Assembly: GCF_000281045.1 (NCBI RefSeq)
Contig: NW_008246101.1
Coordinates: 208,207-242,616 of the forward strand
DNA from: Saprolegnia diclina VS20
Taxonomy: Eukaryota > Oomycota > Saprolegniomycetes > Saprolegniales > Saprolegniaceae
Direction: 5' to 3'
Length of the DNA: 34,410 nucleotides
The translations under genes and the position numbers were made by a program. Below are positions 17,980 through 27,706 of this stretch, one piece after another. Under the pieces are notes generated by a model. It was not told the origin of the DNA, made no database searches, and saw only the letters and a program-made list of their open reading frames with translations. Numbering within the stretch: position 1 is the stretch's first letter; every line of letters starts with the position of its first letter.

Positions 17980-20756
17980 CTACTTGCGCGCAAAGAGCGA
18001 CCCGATCGCCTTCTTCTTGGGCGGTGGCGACTTGAGTGTATCGAGGGACCCTGGCGCCGCCTTCCGCTTCCCGTCCTGGCTGCCCTTGAAGAACGGGTTC
18101 GTGCGCATCGGTGCTGGCGCGCGCGGTGGCGTGTGCGGCGCCTCCTGCAACGTAGCGCGTCGCTCGTCTGCCGAGACGTCGTCCACTTGCTCGTCTTCAT
18201 TGCGCTGCGGCTCGTCGGCTTGGTCGGTCACGAGTTGCTTGAGCGGTGGCATAAAGTTGCGCTGTCGCCGGGGTGGCGACGTCGGCCGCGCATAGCTCGG
18301 CATCGAATACGTATGCGTCTCCGTCTCGAGACGCGGCGCCTCGACAAAGGCTTCGTAGAGCGCCTCCAGCTGCGCGCCAAGCTGCCGCATGCCAAAGTGC
18401 GTCGCGATCGTCTGCGCGATCGTATGGCTCTTCTCGAGCATGAAGCACTTAGCGAGATCGAGGGCCCGCGCCGGCATGTCACTCGCACACGCGTCCTTGA
18501 CCATCACGAGGAGCTGCTTGTCCATCGACGCTTGCTCCGTCACGAGGTCGGGACTGCCAAGCCAAGCCAGGTGTTCGACCTTGTGGTACGGGTATAGCCT
18601 CATGGTCTTGTCGAGGCGCTCGGGCACACTGCCCAGCACGAAGGTCGATGGCACTGGCCGGTTCTTGCGTGCGAGGCGGGGCGCCTCCATGTCTTCGGGT
18701 AGCGGAATGTACAGCAGCGTATCGCGGAGGAACCCGAGCGCAAAGACGTGCGGGCCCGGCGACCCGAGCGGCGTCCACTGGTCGCCCATGCCGTGGCTAA
18801 GCACGTGCAGCACGCCGAGGCTGTCGACCGCAAAGAGCATGTGGGCGTCGTTAAAGCCAAGCCAGCGCAGGTCGGTTTGCGGCGAGAGCGGGAGCGGGCT
18901 TGAGGCGACGACGGCGACGCGGGGCGCATGCCGTTGAAACGGGAGCTTGTACACATCGACATGGAGGCAGGCTTCGCGGGCCACCTGGGTGACGACGGCC
19001 AAGTACGGGCCGGACGCCGCCATCGTGAGCACGCGGGCGCGGAGGGAGAAGGACCCGTACGGAATGCCGGCCGTCGTGTACAGCCGCAAGATGTTGAGCG
19101 ACGTGGCGACCGCGCAAAAGTGGTCGGCGGTCGCGACGCAGAGCGCGTCTTCGTCGAGCGGGAGCTGCGCGTGCCACGAGGCGTTGGCGGCCCACGACTC
19201 GAAGCGGCGGTAGAAGAGGACGCTGTGGTCGTCGTCGGTCTTTGGCGACGCAAAGAACGCGCCGTGGGTATCAAAGGCCGCCAGGAGAAAGCCGTACGAG
19301 TCGGTAAACCTAAACCCGCGACGGTTCTTGTCGGCAAAACTCACTTGAATCAAGTGGTCGTCGGTCGAGGGCAGTCGCTCGATCTCGCCGAGCGGCGACC
19401 ACGCGAGGAGCGTCACGGGCCCGCTGAGAATGCTACCGCTTTGAAATGGCGGCGCCAACGGCTTGGCGAACACCAAGGGCGAGACGTGCGACGGCAAAGC
19501 GCCACGTGGCGATGGCGGCGCCGACGACTCGAGGGGCGCCGCGACCGCCGGCAGAATGGTCATGTCTTGGCCAAAGCCAAAGCTCGCTTTGATCGCGTTC
19601 ACCTGCATGTCTGGGTCTTCGTCTTCGGAAGCGCTCTCGAGCGTTGGCAGCACCGTGGGTGCAGGCGGCACGATGGGCGCAGGCACCTCGGGCACCACGA
19701 CAGTAGGTACGGTCGTCAGAGCCAGAGAAGGGGCAGCTGCGGTATCGCATGCGTCGGGCGCAACGTTCTCGGCGTACCCGACGTTGCCAGAAGCCAAGAG
19801 GAGTGCGATCCCGTTGGCATCGGCCAGCCACGAGAGGGCCATGACCGCGTCCTCGACTTCGTAGACGGCAATGCACTCCTGCGTCGCCACCGACCAGACA
19901 AATACCTACGCGAGCACGCTGAGATATCAAGACGATGGATCGACTGGCGTACCTGGCGGGCCATCGAGGCGGCGGCGACGTAGCGGCCGTTGGGCGAGAA
20001 GCCCACGACGTTGATGTCGGCGGCCACGATCCCATCGGTGCTCGGAAACACAAGCTTGTGGACCAGTGCCCACGAGTCGCGTGCGTAGAGGCCGAGCGTG
20101 TTGGTGCGCAGCGGCACGGCGAGAAGGCGCCCGTCGATTGGCGCCCAGGCGATGCGGCAGAGCACGTCGTCGTCCTTCATGCCATTCTGGTACTGGAGCG
20201 GAAGGCTCTTGAGCGCAGAAACCTCGACCGTGTCGTCGTCAATGTGCGCAATGTCAAAGATCTGCACCGTGCTGTCGGCGCCCGACGTCGCCACATACGT
20301 CTCCATCGGGTCCATCGCAATGCTTTTCGCGACTTCCTTGTGCCCGTCGAGGAGGAGGAGGCGCTCCATGTTGGCGCGGGACACGATCCGGCTCTGCGTG
20401 TCCTCGCTCACGACGCCGACGTAGCTTGTAGAGCAGTCGACGTGCTTGATGTCCTCGGTGCAGCGGAGGAAGCAGCCTTCAAACTTGGGCTTGGCGCCAG
20501 CGCTGACGCTGTACCGGTTGAGCACGTAGTTGTCGGACGTGGCGACAAACATATCGCTGCCGCTCACCGCGACCGACGGGATCGTGCCATCGTCCGAGTC
20601 GAGGATCATGGCCTTGAGCTCCTTGAGCGTCGTGAGGTCCGTGAAGCGGACGTAGCCATCCTCGCCGCAGGTGACGGCGATCGAGCCCGGGAGCACGCCG
20701 AGGTCCCCGACGCCGGACGCATGCATCGAGATCGTCAAGATGCTCCGGACGCGCAT
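17980..20756 (-). CDS. WDHD1: Ctf4/AND-1 (WDHD1) replisome hub protein
   Basis: Exons 20756-19953 and 19905-17980, separated by a 47-nt intron, give 909 aa. The N-terminal part is a WD40 propeller (LPGSIAVTCGEDGYVRFTDL, MDPMETYVATSGADSTVQIFD and, across the splice, AAASMARQVFVWSVATQE). A disordered Pro/Val/Thr-rich and acidic linker follows. The second half is the SepB/Ctf4 central propeller and helical domain (GFRFTDSYGFLLAAFDTHG, CAVATSLNILRLYTTAGIP, HMLFAVDSLGVLHVLSHGMG). The tail contains TNPFFKG and a basic KKKAIGSLFARK end. Animal WDHD1 has an HMG box, which is missing here, so the domain layout is like fungal Ctf4. It links CMG helicase to polymerase alpha. The frame also has an ATG at 20855, but that stretch reads like AT-rich promoter, so I chose 20756. 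Confidence 0.9.
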
Positions 20757-21098
20757 GCTGCTGCTGCGGCTGCTGCTAAGTATGGAAAAATGAACCGCAA
20801 CCGGCGGGTGCGTATTAAAATAAAATATATACTTGCATTTGTATTCGAATTCCATTAAAATACGTTCCCGCGCTTCCGGTCATAGCCCGACTGGCCCGCA
20901 GCGCCGAAAGCTGCGGCCAAGAGTCCATGACGCGCTGACGCATGGCACATGCAGTGGCCGATCGCCCAATTCCTCGGGCAATTAACTATGGGATGCGACG
21001 GGTCTACAGGTGTATAGACTTCTAGTACGCAAGACACAGACGAACTCCTCAAGTGTTTAGGACAAGGTTTAGTAAAGAGACTAGGGACGCGTCACGAT
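20757..21098. other. Spacer between Ctf4 promoter and RPL11 3' end
   Basis: 342 bp. An AT-rich tract with TATA-like words (TTAAAATAAAATATATAC, about 20815-20832) lies 60-75 bp upstream of the chosen Ctf4 start and could be its core promoter. No gene is seen. Confidence 0.45.
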
Positions 21099-22092
21099 TT
21101 ACATGATGAGGCCCTCGTACTTCTGGGTGAACCAGTTCATGGCGTCCTGCTTGCGGAGGCGGTGGGGGGCACCGACACGCGTCTGGCGGAGCTTGCGGCG
21201 AGCGACGCGCATGCCCGGGCGGGTAAGGACAACGAAGAAGTCCATACCGTAGATACCCGTCGAGGGATCGTACTTGATACCCAAGTCGATGTGCTCGTCG
21301 ATACCGAAGCCGAAGTTACCGGTGTCCGAGAAGTTGCGCTTCTTGAGCTCGTACTCCTTGACCTTGAGGCCACGGTCGAGGATCTCGAGGGCCTTCTCGC
21401 CGCGGACGGTCACGTGGCACGAGATCTTTTCGTTACGGCGGATACCGAACGTGCGGACCGTGTAGCGGGCTATAGAACAGAGAGACGATGAGCATCATGG
21501 GTCGGGTTGATCGCCTGGACACGCGAGTGTGCCAGACTATCGCGCCGCCCAGATCGGGCCATGAAGGCCAACACCGCGAGGATCATCTTGTGTGGCGAGT
21601 GTCATGGTTTCGAGCGCAATCGGGGATGCAACCGCGCGAGGCCACTGCCAATCCGAAGGCATGGAGTGCACCTCATGAGCGCGCGGTCACCCGGAAAGGC
21701 CATCATTCACAGAGCACACGCTATCCGCAGACCTTGCGAGATGCCTCTTGCGAGGACGATCTGCACGTTGCCATAGTCGTGGCCGGGGACCGGGCCGGTT
21801 AGGGCACTGTGGTCCCCCACTCGTCGTAACCAGCTAGGTTTACGAGGAGATCTACATACCCTTCGAGTACACGGGCTTCTGGCCCGTGAGCTGCTCGAGC
21901 ACGCGGGCAGCGCGGGTGAGCTTATCACCCGACTCGCCGACGCAGCAGTTGATGACCAACTTCTCGACCTTGATTTCCTTCATCACGTTCTGGCTGTCCT
22001 TGCTCTACAGCATCGCATGAGCCAAAGCCCTCGGGGCGGGAACGGCCAGGCGCCGGCGACGACGCGCCGGCAGCGCGCATGGAGCGTACCAT
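21099..22092 (-). CDS. RPL11: Large-subunit ribosomal protein uL5 (RPL11)
   Basis: Exon 1 is the start codon alone (22092-22090). Exon 2 is 22004-21860 and exon 3 is 21469-21099. The total is 172 aa. Intron 1 is 85 nt and intron 2 is 390 nt, by far the longest placed in this window. The protein starts [18 protein letters not shown], then gives the uL5 blocks [38 protein letters not shown] (across the second splice), [20 protein letters not shown] and the terminal [11 protein letters not shown]. It binds 5S rRNA at the central protuberance of the 60S subunit. An intron straight after the ATG is common in eukaryotic ribosomal protein genes. I looked for a C/D snoRNA in the long intron and found C-box-like words but no matching D box. 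Confidence 0.95.
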
Positions 22093-22303
22093 CTTGATAA
22101 CACTGGGGATAATTTCGCAATTGACCTGAAGGAAGGCCGAGCCGCCAACTTTGGTTGGCTCGCAACCATAGTTTGCCCAGGACCAGTCAAATTGGCTTTT
22201 TTCATCTTTTTGGCCAATCAGAATCAACATCAGATCTGAGAGGCTTTTTGAAAATCCTCTTGAAATCAATCCGCACCGCTTCAGTGGATATCCAACAGAG
22301 TAC
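22093..22303. promoter_or_regulatory. Divergent promoter shared by RPL11 and the RPA34-like gene
   Basis: The two ATGs are 211 bp apart and point away from each other. The region holds TTTGGCCAATCA at 22209-22220 (same word as 3649-3660) and an inverted ATTGG at about 22191. Between them is a pyrimidine tract, CTTTTTTCATCTTTTT, with initiator-like TTCATCTT. Confidence 0.55.
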
Positions 22304-22897
22304 ATGTCGGACTACGAATCGGACGAGTATGGCGGGATGGAGGCGACGACGACGATGGCTCATGCATGTATGTAGGGAGTTTGTCCTGCCGCCGGGCTTT
22401 GAGGTCGCGACGGGCGGCGCCATCACCAAGGCCGCCCTCGACGGCGACCGCGAGCTCTGGCTCTTCCGTGTGCCCAAGGACGTACGAGATGCTACCCGAG
22501 TCGACGCGATGGCTCACAATGACACTAGATGGATGCGTCGGCGCTGCATGGCCTCAACATGAAGCTGCCCAAGGAGAAGAACGGGTCGCTGCACGTGCCC
22601 GTGACGGTCAACGGTTCGACCAAGTCGTATGCGCTGAAGAGCCAGGACCTGAGCTTGTGCCAGCAGTTGGTCAACATCGTGCCCGACGCGATCAACAGCA
22701 AGACGTTTGTACCCGGGAAGCCGTTCGCGCGGAGCTTCTCTTTGGTTGAAACGATCGAGATTCCGACCAAGACGACGGTCGTGGCTACATCCGCCACCGA
22801 GCCGGCCAAGAAGAAGAAGAAGACGGCGACCGCGGAGCCCGTCGTCGTCGACGCCGAGCCCGTCAAGAAGAAGAAGTCGAAGAAGGTCGCTGCCTAG
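22304..22897 (+). CDS. RNA polymerase I subunit A34.5-like protein (RPA34/POLR1G)
   Basis: Exons 22304-22326, 22376-22481 and 22529-22897 give 165 aa. The introns are 49 and 47 nt. The joined protein begins MSDYESDEEFVLPPGFEVA. YxxPxGFE near the N-terminus, then LWLFRVPKDMDASALHGLNM, fits the RPA34.5 family, in which a conserved PPGFE and an 'I-P-x-x-L-x-x-L' strand pair dimerise with RPA49. The C-terminal third is Lys-rich (KKKKK, KKKKSKK), as in this family, where it is a flexible nucleolar tail. This subunit stabilises the TFIIF-like dimer of Pol I. The family is very divergent, so the call rests on the N-terminal motifs, the size and the tail. Confidence 0.75.
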
Positions 22898-22970
22898 GGC
22901 CGTTCGTTTATCTAGCCGCTAACCCGTAGAATTATGATACTTTTGCATGTGTATATTTCAATTCCTTTGT

Positions 22971-23953
22971 CTAATTCGACTCGTCAAACTGCACGAGGTA
23001 CATGGTGTCCCAGAGCTTGCCCGTGATAAAGAACACGTCGTGCGCGTCATCGTAGGCAATGCCGTTGAGGACCGCGTCGCGGTGCGCGTTGGTGCACAGC
23101 GTCGAGAGATCATAGCTTGCGACGACGACGCCCGTAGCTGGATCGATCTTGAGAATCGCGTTCGAGTACCACACGTTGGCGTAGATGTGGCCGCGGGCGT
23201 ACTCGAGCTCGTTCAAATGGCGCACCTAGCGCATCATCATGACCATCAGGAGCCCCATGAAGTCGCATCAAGGCGACCATGGAGGATGCCTACCGGGTGG
23301 CCGTTGGCGGTGCGCACGACGACCTGCCGCGTCTCGATCAGCGTGTGGGCGTCCCAGAAATGCAGCACGTGGGAGCCATCCGAGACGACAAGAGAGCTGC
23401 TCTCCATGGCCGTGATGCCCCAGCCTTCGTTGCGCGTCGAGCCAAACGGCTTGGCCGCGACCACGCGAAAGTCCGTCTTGTCGAGGACGTACAGCATGCG
23501 CGACTGCCACGTGAGCGCAATGTACGTGTCATTGGCGCTGTTGAGCGCAATGCCTTCGCCAAACGCATCGGACGGGAACGGCGACGCGTGCAGCAGCACG
23601 TCGCCCGAGGTGGCATTCACGCGCCGCACCGACGACTTGTCGTAGAGACCCGTCGACTCGATGAGGATACCCGGTGACTCGACGAGCAAGCCCTGTGTGA
23701 ACGCGCTGGGATCGTGCGGGTACGAACCGAGGACGTGCACGCGACGATCGCTCGGCAGCTGGAACTGCGGCGACGGGACGCGAAAGCCATGGCTCGCCTC
23801 ATCGACCTGCGCCTGCCATAGACCAAGCAGCGCCATGAGCACGAGACCAGCGACAGCGTACGCCGGGCGCATGCGCCAGCGCGAAATGGTCGTTGCTTTG
23901 GCCTTCTTGCCCATGGCGGCCGTGGAATTGGCAACGCCACGGGGTAGCGTCAT
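22971..23953 (-). CDS. Membrane-anchored glutaminyl-peptide cyclotransferase (plant/bacterial-type beta-propeller)
   Basis: Exons 23953-23294 and 23225-22971 give 304 aa. The intron is 68 nt (GTAGGC...TAG). A short basic N-terminus precedes one transmembrane helix (AYAVAGLVLMALLGLW), so this is a type II protein with a lumenal or extracellular catalytic domain. Family blocks are SYPHDPSAFTQGLLVE, ESTGLYDKSSVRRVN, FGEGIALNSANDTYIALTW, FGSTRNEGWGITAME, then across the splice VRHLNELEYARGHIYANVW, and LNGIAYD near the end. The enzyme converts N-terminal Gln (or Glu) of secreted peptides to pyroglutamate. An upstream in-frame ATG at 24184 exists, but that region reads as promoter. An ATG at about 23914 (MGKKAK) is another possible start. 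Confidence 0.9.
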
Positions 23954-24241
23954 GACACTATATCTCGACAAGATATGAAATGTAATAGTGTTATGGAGTG
24001 ACACAAGCTCGGCTTTACATGGCGGGCAGCAAGGGACGGCGAGGACTATCTTGCCTCTCATACGTGAAGCTATGGAGCATGGTTGCTTGGCGTACCAAAC
24101 GGCAAGGTGCAGCAACGAGGAAATGCGCTGGCGGCTCAGAGCGGGGACGGGGCGCGACAAACCGTAAAAGCTCGGTAGCTCCATCCGGATGATCCCGAAT
24201 TAGTGTGGGTGACAGTCATTTTCATTTTCGACACCAGCAAG
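23954..24241. promoter_or_regulatory. Divergent promoter of glutaminyl cyclase and PDCL3
   Basis: 288 bp between two divergent ATGs. GTCATTTTCATTTTCG at 24215-24230 lies only 12 nt before the PDCL3 start. It resembles the oomycete combination of an initiator (TCATTTTC) and the flanking promoter region element (ATTTTCG), which suggests a very short 5' leader. Confidence 0.45.
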
Positions 24242-25046
24242 ATGGACCGTGGCACAAAGACTTACGTCGGGACGGGCGAGACGACCGAGTGGGAGGACAT
24301 CCTCATCAAGCGTGGCATCATCGCCCCCAAGACGAAGGCGCCTGTTGAGGAAGAGGTTGAGAGCGAGGATGACGAGGACCCGCGCGAGAACGCCACGATG
24401 GACGAGCTCGATGAGATGGACGTACGACGCCCATGCGTCGCAGCAAGCACGGCTCATGTGATCGCTCTACGTAGGACGACTACGACGAGGACCAAGCCCT
24501 TGCGCGTATTCGGTACGACGCCGACTCGTTCCCACTCGCCTACATGTGTGCTTGTAGCGAAAAGCGCATTGCCGAGATGAAGGCGATGGCGGCCCGCAAC
24601 CTCTTTGGCGACGTGCAGCCCATCTCCAAGGACGAGTGGACGCGCGAAGTCACGGACGCGAGCAAGAACTGCTGGGTCGTCGCCTACCTCTTTGAGGCGA
24701 GCGTCGAGGGCTGCAAGCTCATGGACCAGCTGCTTCGCGCGGTCGCTGCCAAGCACCGTGACGTCAAGTTTGTGAGCATCCAGTCCCAAGTGTGCATTGA
24801 AAACTGGCCCGCGCGGTACGCGACTCGTCGCACTTGCTGATGGTCACCGGGCAAACTAGGAACCTCCCGACGCTCTTTTGCTACAAGGACGGCAACCTCG
24901 CGACGCAGATGCTGACGCTGAGCAAGCTCAAGGGCCTCGACACGCGCGTCGAAGGTACTTCTACTCGCTCTGCCAAGCTGCGTACTCATCAAGGTGCATT
25001 AGATCTCGAAGAGTTTTTGGCCGAAGCCGGTGTCTTTCGCTTCTAA
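24242..25046 (+). CDS. PDCL3: Phosducin-like protein 3 (PDCL3/viral IAP-associated factor family)
   Basis: Exons are 24242-24421, 24475-24512, 24558-24815, 24860-24954 and 24994-25046, giving 207 aa. The introns are 53, 45, 44 and 39 nt. The protein starts MDRGTKTYVGTGETTEWEDI (the family's TTEWxDIL block). The acidic helix MDELDEMDDDYDEDQALARI is joined over two short exons to REKRIAEMKAMAARNLFGDV. The thioredoxin-like domain follows (ISKDEWTREVTDASKNCWVV, RNLPTLFCYKDGNLATQM). PDCL3 is a co-chaperone of the CCT/TRiC chaperonin in actin and tubulin folding. The last intron is unusual: 39 nt, a multiple of three, without a stop and ending AAG rather than TAG. Retention would insert 13 residues before LDLEEFL. 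Its stop codon overlaps that of GatC. Confidence 0.9.
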
Positions 25047-25709
25047 TCCTCGAGCACCTTGGGCACTTGGAAGTAGTAGCCGTGCTTGACGGACGCGTTG
25101 GCGAGTACGTCGTCCGGGCAGTTGCCTTCGAGAGCCGCGTCGGGCCGGAGCGGCGCCGACTCTATAGACATAAGAAACATAAGAAAACAGGACGCGTCGC
25201 TTGCCCAGTACGGTTGCTCAAGGCCTCGCTGCGGGTGTAAAAGTCGTCAATGCTGTCGTCGAGCGTGATCTCCTACAAGCGCCAAGCCATGACACGACGC
25301 TCACGAGAATGCATTGCGAGTAGTACTTGGATCGTCTTGGTGCATTGGATGATGTCTTCGACTTCCTTGAGGAGCGTCGGCAACTTGTCGTCCGGAATGT
25401 GCAAGTGGCACAGCTCGGCCAGGTTGAGCAGCTACGTACATGACGAGGTAGATGCATGAAACCTGCGCCATGAACGGTATAGGTGCCATTGCATACCGAG
25501 GCAGACGTCAAGACGTCGGCGTCATGGCGCTGCAACTCGTGGATGGACCACGACGCGTTTCGCGGCGCCTACGTGGCATGCGAATCATCCCACGCTGCGT
25601 CGCTTGATCCGATGGCGCGGGGAGCGTCTACCTGCGTAATGTCCACAAGCGTTCTCGTCGTGCTCATGGCGCGGACGCTCGTCGCCCGTCGCAGTCCTCG
25701 GGCCAGCAT
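25043..25709 (-). CDS. gatC: Mitochondrial glutamyl-tRNA(Gln) amidotransferase subunit C (GatC)
   Basis: Exons are 25709-25632, 25568-25497, 25431-25327, 25272-25212 and 25161-25043, giving 144 aa. The four introns are 63, 65, 54 and 50 nt, each ending TAG. Residues 1-15 (MLARGLRRATSVRAM) form an arginine-rich amphipathic presequence. The body matches GatC: LLNLAELCHLHIPDDKLPTL, LKEVEDIIQCTKTI, then LRPDAALEGNCPDDVLANAS and the terminal YFQVPKVLED (FxVPKV is the family signature). GatC is the small scaffold of GatCAB, which transamidates Glu-tRNA(Gln) in mitochondria. None of the five exons exceeds 120 nt, so the gene is invisible as a single open frame. It shares a short divergent promoter with the next gene. 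Confidence 0.92.
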
Positions 25710-25791
25710 GCTTGGTGGCAAATTTATGCTCGTCTTTTTAGCCAATGGCATCGCGCGAAACTTCAATTGGCGTCGGGAAAGGACGGCGAGC
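25710..25791. promoter_or_regulatory. 82-bp divergent promoter of GatC and the Cbp4-like gene
   Basis: It contains AGCCAATGGC at about 25740-25749 and CAATTGGCG at about 25765, two CCAAT-type cores in opposite orientation, after a short AT tract. Both flanking genes encode probable mitochondrial proteins. Confidence 0.5.
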
Positions 25792-26119
25792 ATGGTCAAG
25801 ATCTACAAGATGCTCGTGCACTGGGGCTTCCTCTTCACAGTCCCGACCGTCATCGCCATGACCGTCTTCAAGCCGCTCGACGAAGACGCGCAGCGCGAGA
25901 TGCTCGTACGTCGCGTCGTCTTCGCCTCGTTCTACCATGCTCATGCGGCCGTAGGAGAAGAAGTACAAGTCGGACGTCGACCGGGCCAAGAAGAACCGCG
26001 CCATGTTCAAGGAGTTGCTTCTGCCGTCGAGCGACGCCTCAGAAGGCAAGAAGATGAGCGACGAAGTCACCGACATTTGGATGAAGGGCGACCCGAAGAT
26101 CCGGCCCCCGGGCGTTTAA
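25792..26119 (+). CDS. Small single-TM protein resembling complex III assembly factor Cbp4/UQCC3
   Basis: Exons 25792-25905 and 25955-26119 give 92 aa, with a 49-nt intron. The N-terminus (MVKIYKMLVHWGFLFTVPTVIAM) is one transmembrane helix after a few residues. KPLDEDAQREMLEKKYKSDV and a charged helix (DRAKKNRAMFKELL) follow, then DIWMKGDPKIRPPGV. This arrangement resembles yeast Cbp4 (TM, P-x-D-E, long charged helix, terminal D-x-I-W-K-x-G): similar size and order, modest identity. Cbp4 assists cytochrome b maturation for complex III in the inner membrane. The call is a proposal, because short single-TM proteins resemble one another. The divergent GatC neighbour is also mitochondrial. Confidence 0.5.
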
Positions 26120-26161
26120 ATAGCGTGATTTCCTACAACTAGCTTCGACTCGACGCTTCGA

Positions 26162-27443
26162 CTACATGGCGACGTAGTCGCCTTCGCTCTCGTCACTGTC
26201 GGCGGGTATCGAGCGCACGTACGCGCCACTCGCATCGCTGTCGTGGCTGCGCATCCAGACGCAGACGCCGAGAAGCAGCACGAGGATGAGGCCGCCGGCA
26301 ACGATCGCTGCTATCGACCCGCTGGACAAAAAAGCCTCTGGTCTTGTTGCACTAGATGCCATCGGTGTGGGTGAGGCGGCTGCTCGGTCGTCGGCGTGTT
26401 CGGGTCGCAGGCTGCTGGATGGATCTAGGAGGACGTGTCAGCGCCCGTGTGATCGACCATGGAGGTACGTGGCACAACAATCACGTGGTCGACCCTATCG
26501 GACCCCGGTCTTCGCACCTCTACTCCACGCCTTTAGATACTAGCGCGGCGTCGGCAAGGTACCAGAGGCCGAGTTGCTGCTGCTATGACTGCCATGGTGG
26601 CTGGCAGATGCCGGGTCGCGTCCGTCGGACGATGAGCCCGAGACGTCTACGGGTGGTGCTGCTTGCATGCGGTCTCCAAGCCGTTGGAGACGTACGAGGT
26701 GGGCTCTCTGCAGTGTCTTCTACTGGGCGTGGAGTGGACGGGGATATTTGTGGGCTTGGTGCTATAACCAACATCGCTACCCGTTGGAGTGACTGTGCAC
26801 TCGCTTGGCACCTACCGCTGGTCGACGCTGCGCTCGGTACTTTTGTTGACGGAGCTAATCAGAGATGAGAAGATTCCCACAAACACAGAGTGCGTACACG
26901 GCGTCTGCATGACCGGAGTAGCAGGTCGGGCGACGCCTACACAAGCACGCATCGCGCTGAGCAAGTGCCTCTCCACAGCGCATTGCGCGTACCATCTTCG
27001 TTGGGATGCGTCGCGGTGCTGGCCGGTGTCGCTCCTGCGGACGACGTGCGGCTGGCTTGTGTGGCGGGTGCAGCTACGATGTAGCACCATGCGTTTGAGC
27101 GTCCTCATGGTCCTGAGCTGCATACCAGTACTGGGCGGCGTCGCAGGTTCTAGCCCGGCATCCGCAGTTTCTATGCGAGATCGAGGTGTCTGTTGCTATA
27201 GGCGACGAGCGTACCCATCTCGAGGGTCGACCAGCGGGGCATGAACGACGCTTTTCTTCGCAGCGGCGCGGCTGTGCTCGGCATGAACTGATGCACGCGG
27301 CAGCGCGAGCAGTCTTGGCGACGTTCGTAGTGTACAGTCGGACATGTGCCAGGGCAGTGCGCCTTGGGCATGAAGCCGACGAGGCGCCGCTCGTGCGCCA
27401 CCGCGCTGCAGAGGAGGAGCGCGCCAAGGAGAAGCCGCAGCAT
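26162..27443 (-). CDS. FMP-C: eight-exon FMP-family protein (signal peptide, Cys/FMP ectodomain, mucin-like stalk, TM)
   Basis: Exons on the minus strand are 27443-27215, 27170-27126, 27073-26993, 26936-26900, 26854-26841, 26761-26696, 26646-26563 and 26424-26162. They total 819 nt, or 272 aa. All seven introns are GT...TAG. Exon 5 is only 14 nt. The signal peptide is residues 1-16. Phe-Met-Pro occurs at 24-26, 53-55 and 67-69. The first block FMPKAHCPGTC and second DCSRCRVHQFMP align directly with FMPAAHCPRIC and DCSTCNNHKFMP of FMP-B. Residues about 75-215 are Ser/Thr/Pro/Ala-rich and mucin-like, and every small exon contributes to this. SSGSIAAIVAGG opens the transmembrane helix at about 222-241, and the tail ends GDYVAM. 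The stalk exons 4-6 are the least certain joins; the first exon and the last are firm. Confidence 0.72.
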
Positions 27444-27706
27444 TTGGTCGACGAAATCAATGTCTGTCGTGCACGCAGTGCATGATAGTATCCTTCTATC
27501 GTACCCTGCGTCCTTGCGGTTTCGGGGAAATGCAAGCTGAGGACGGGCCCATGGTTGAAGAAGAGGAGCGTCCTCCTCTGTGCATCTTACGACGGGATGG
27601 CACAGGTCCCACTCAACTGGGTCCCACTCGCTGCTTAATCCAACGAGAACGTGATGACACCACCCACTGTATGCATAGCGATTAATACACGGAGGATGCT
27701 GAAGCG
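27444..27706. other. Spacer upstream of FMP-C and downstream of the next gene
   Basis: 263 bp containing the FMP-C promoter. GGTCCCACTCAACTGGGTCCCACTC (about 27605-27629) contains a tandem GGTCCCACTC separated by 5 nt. No CCAAT word was seen. Confidence 0.4.

Noticed and set aside
18390-18460. Phe-Met-Pro in Ctf4 (NFMPPLK, near 18250) as another family member
   Set aside because: It lies in a disordered linker without cysteines, signal peptide or TM helix; coincidental tripeptide.
21470-21859. C/D box snoRNA in the RPL11 intron
   Set aside because: Two ATGATG words were seen on the minus strand, but no CTGA D box at suitable distance and no terminal stem.
24001-24184. N-terminal extension of the glutaminyl cyclase from ATG 24184
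   Set aside because: The added 77 residues look like translated promoter and would bury the membrane anchor; the ATG at 23953 gives a normal type II anchor.
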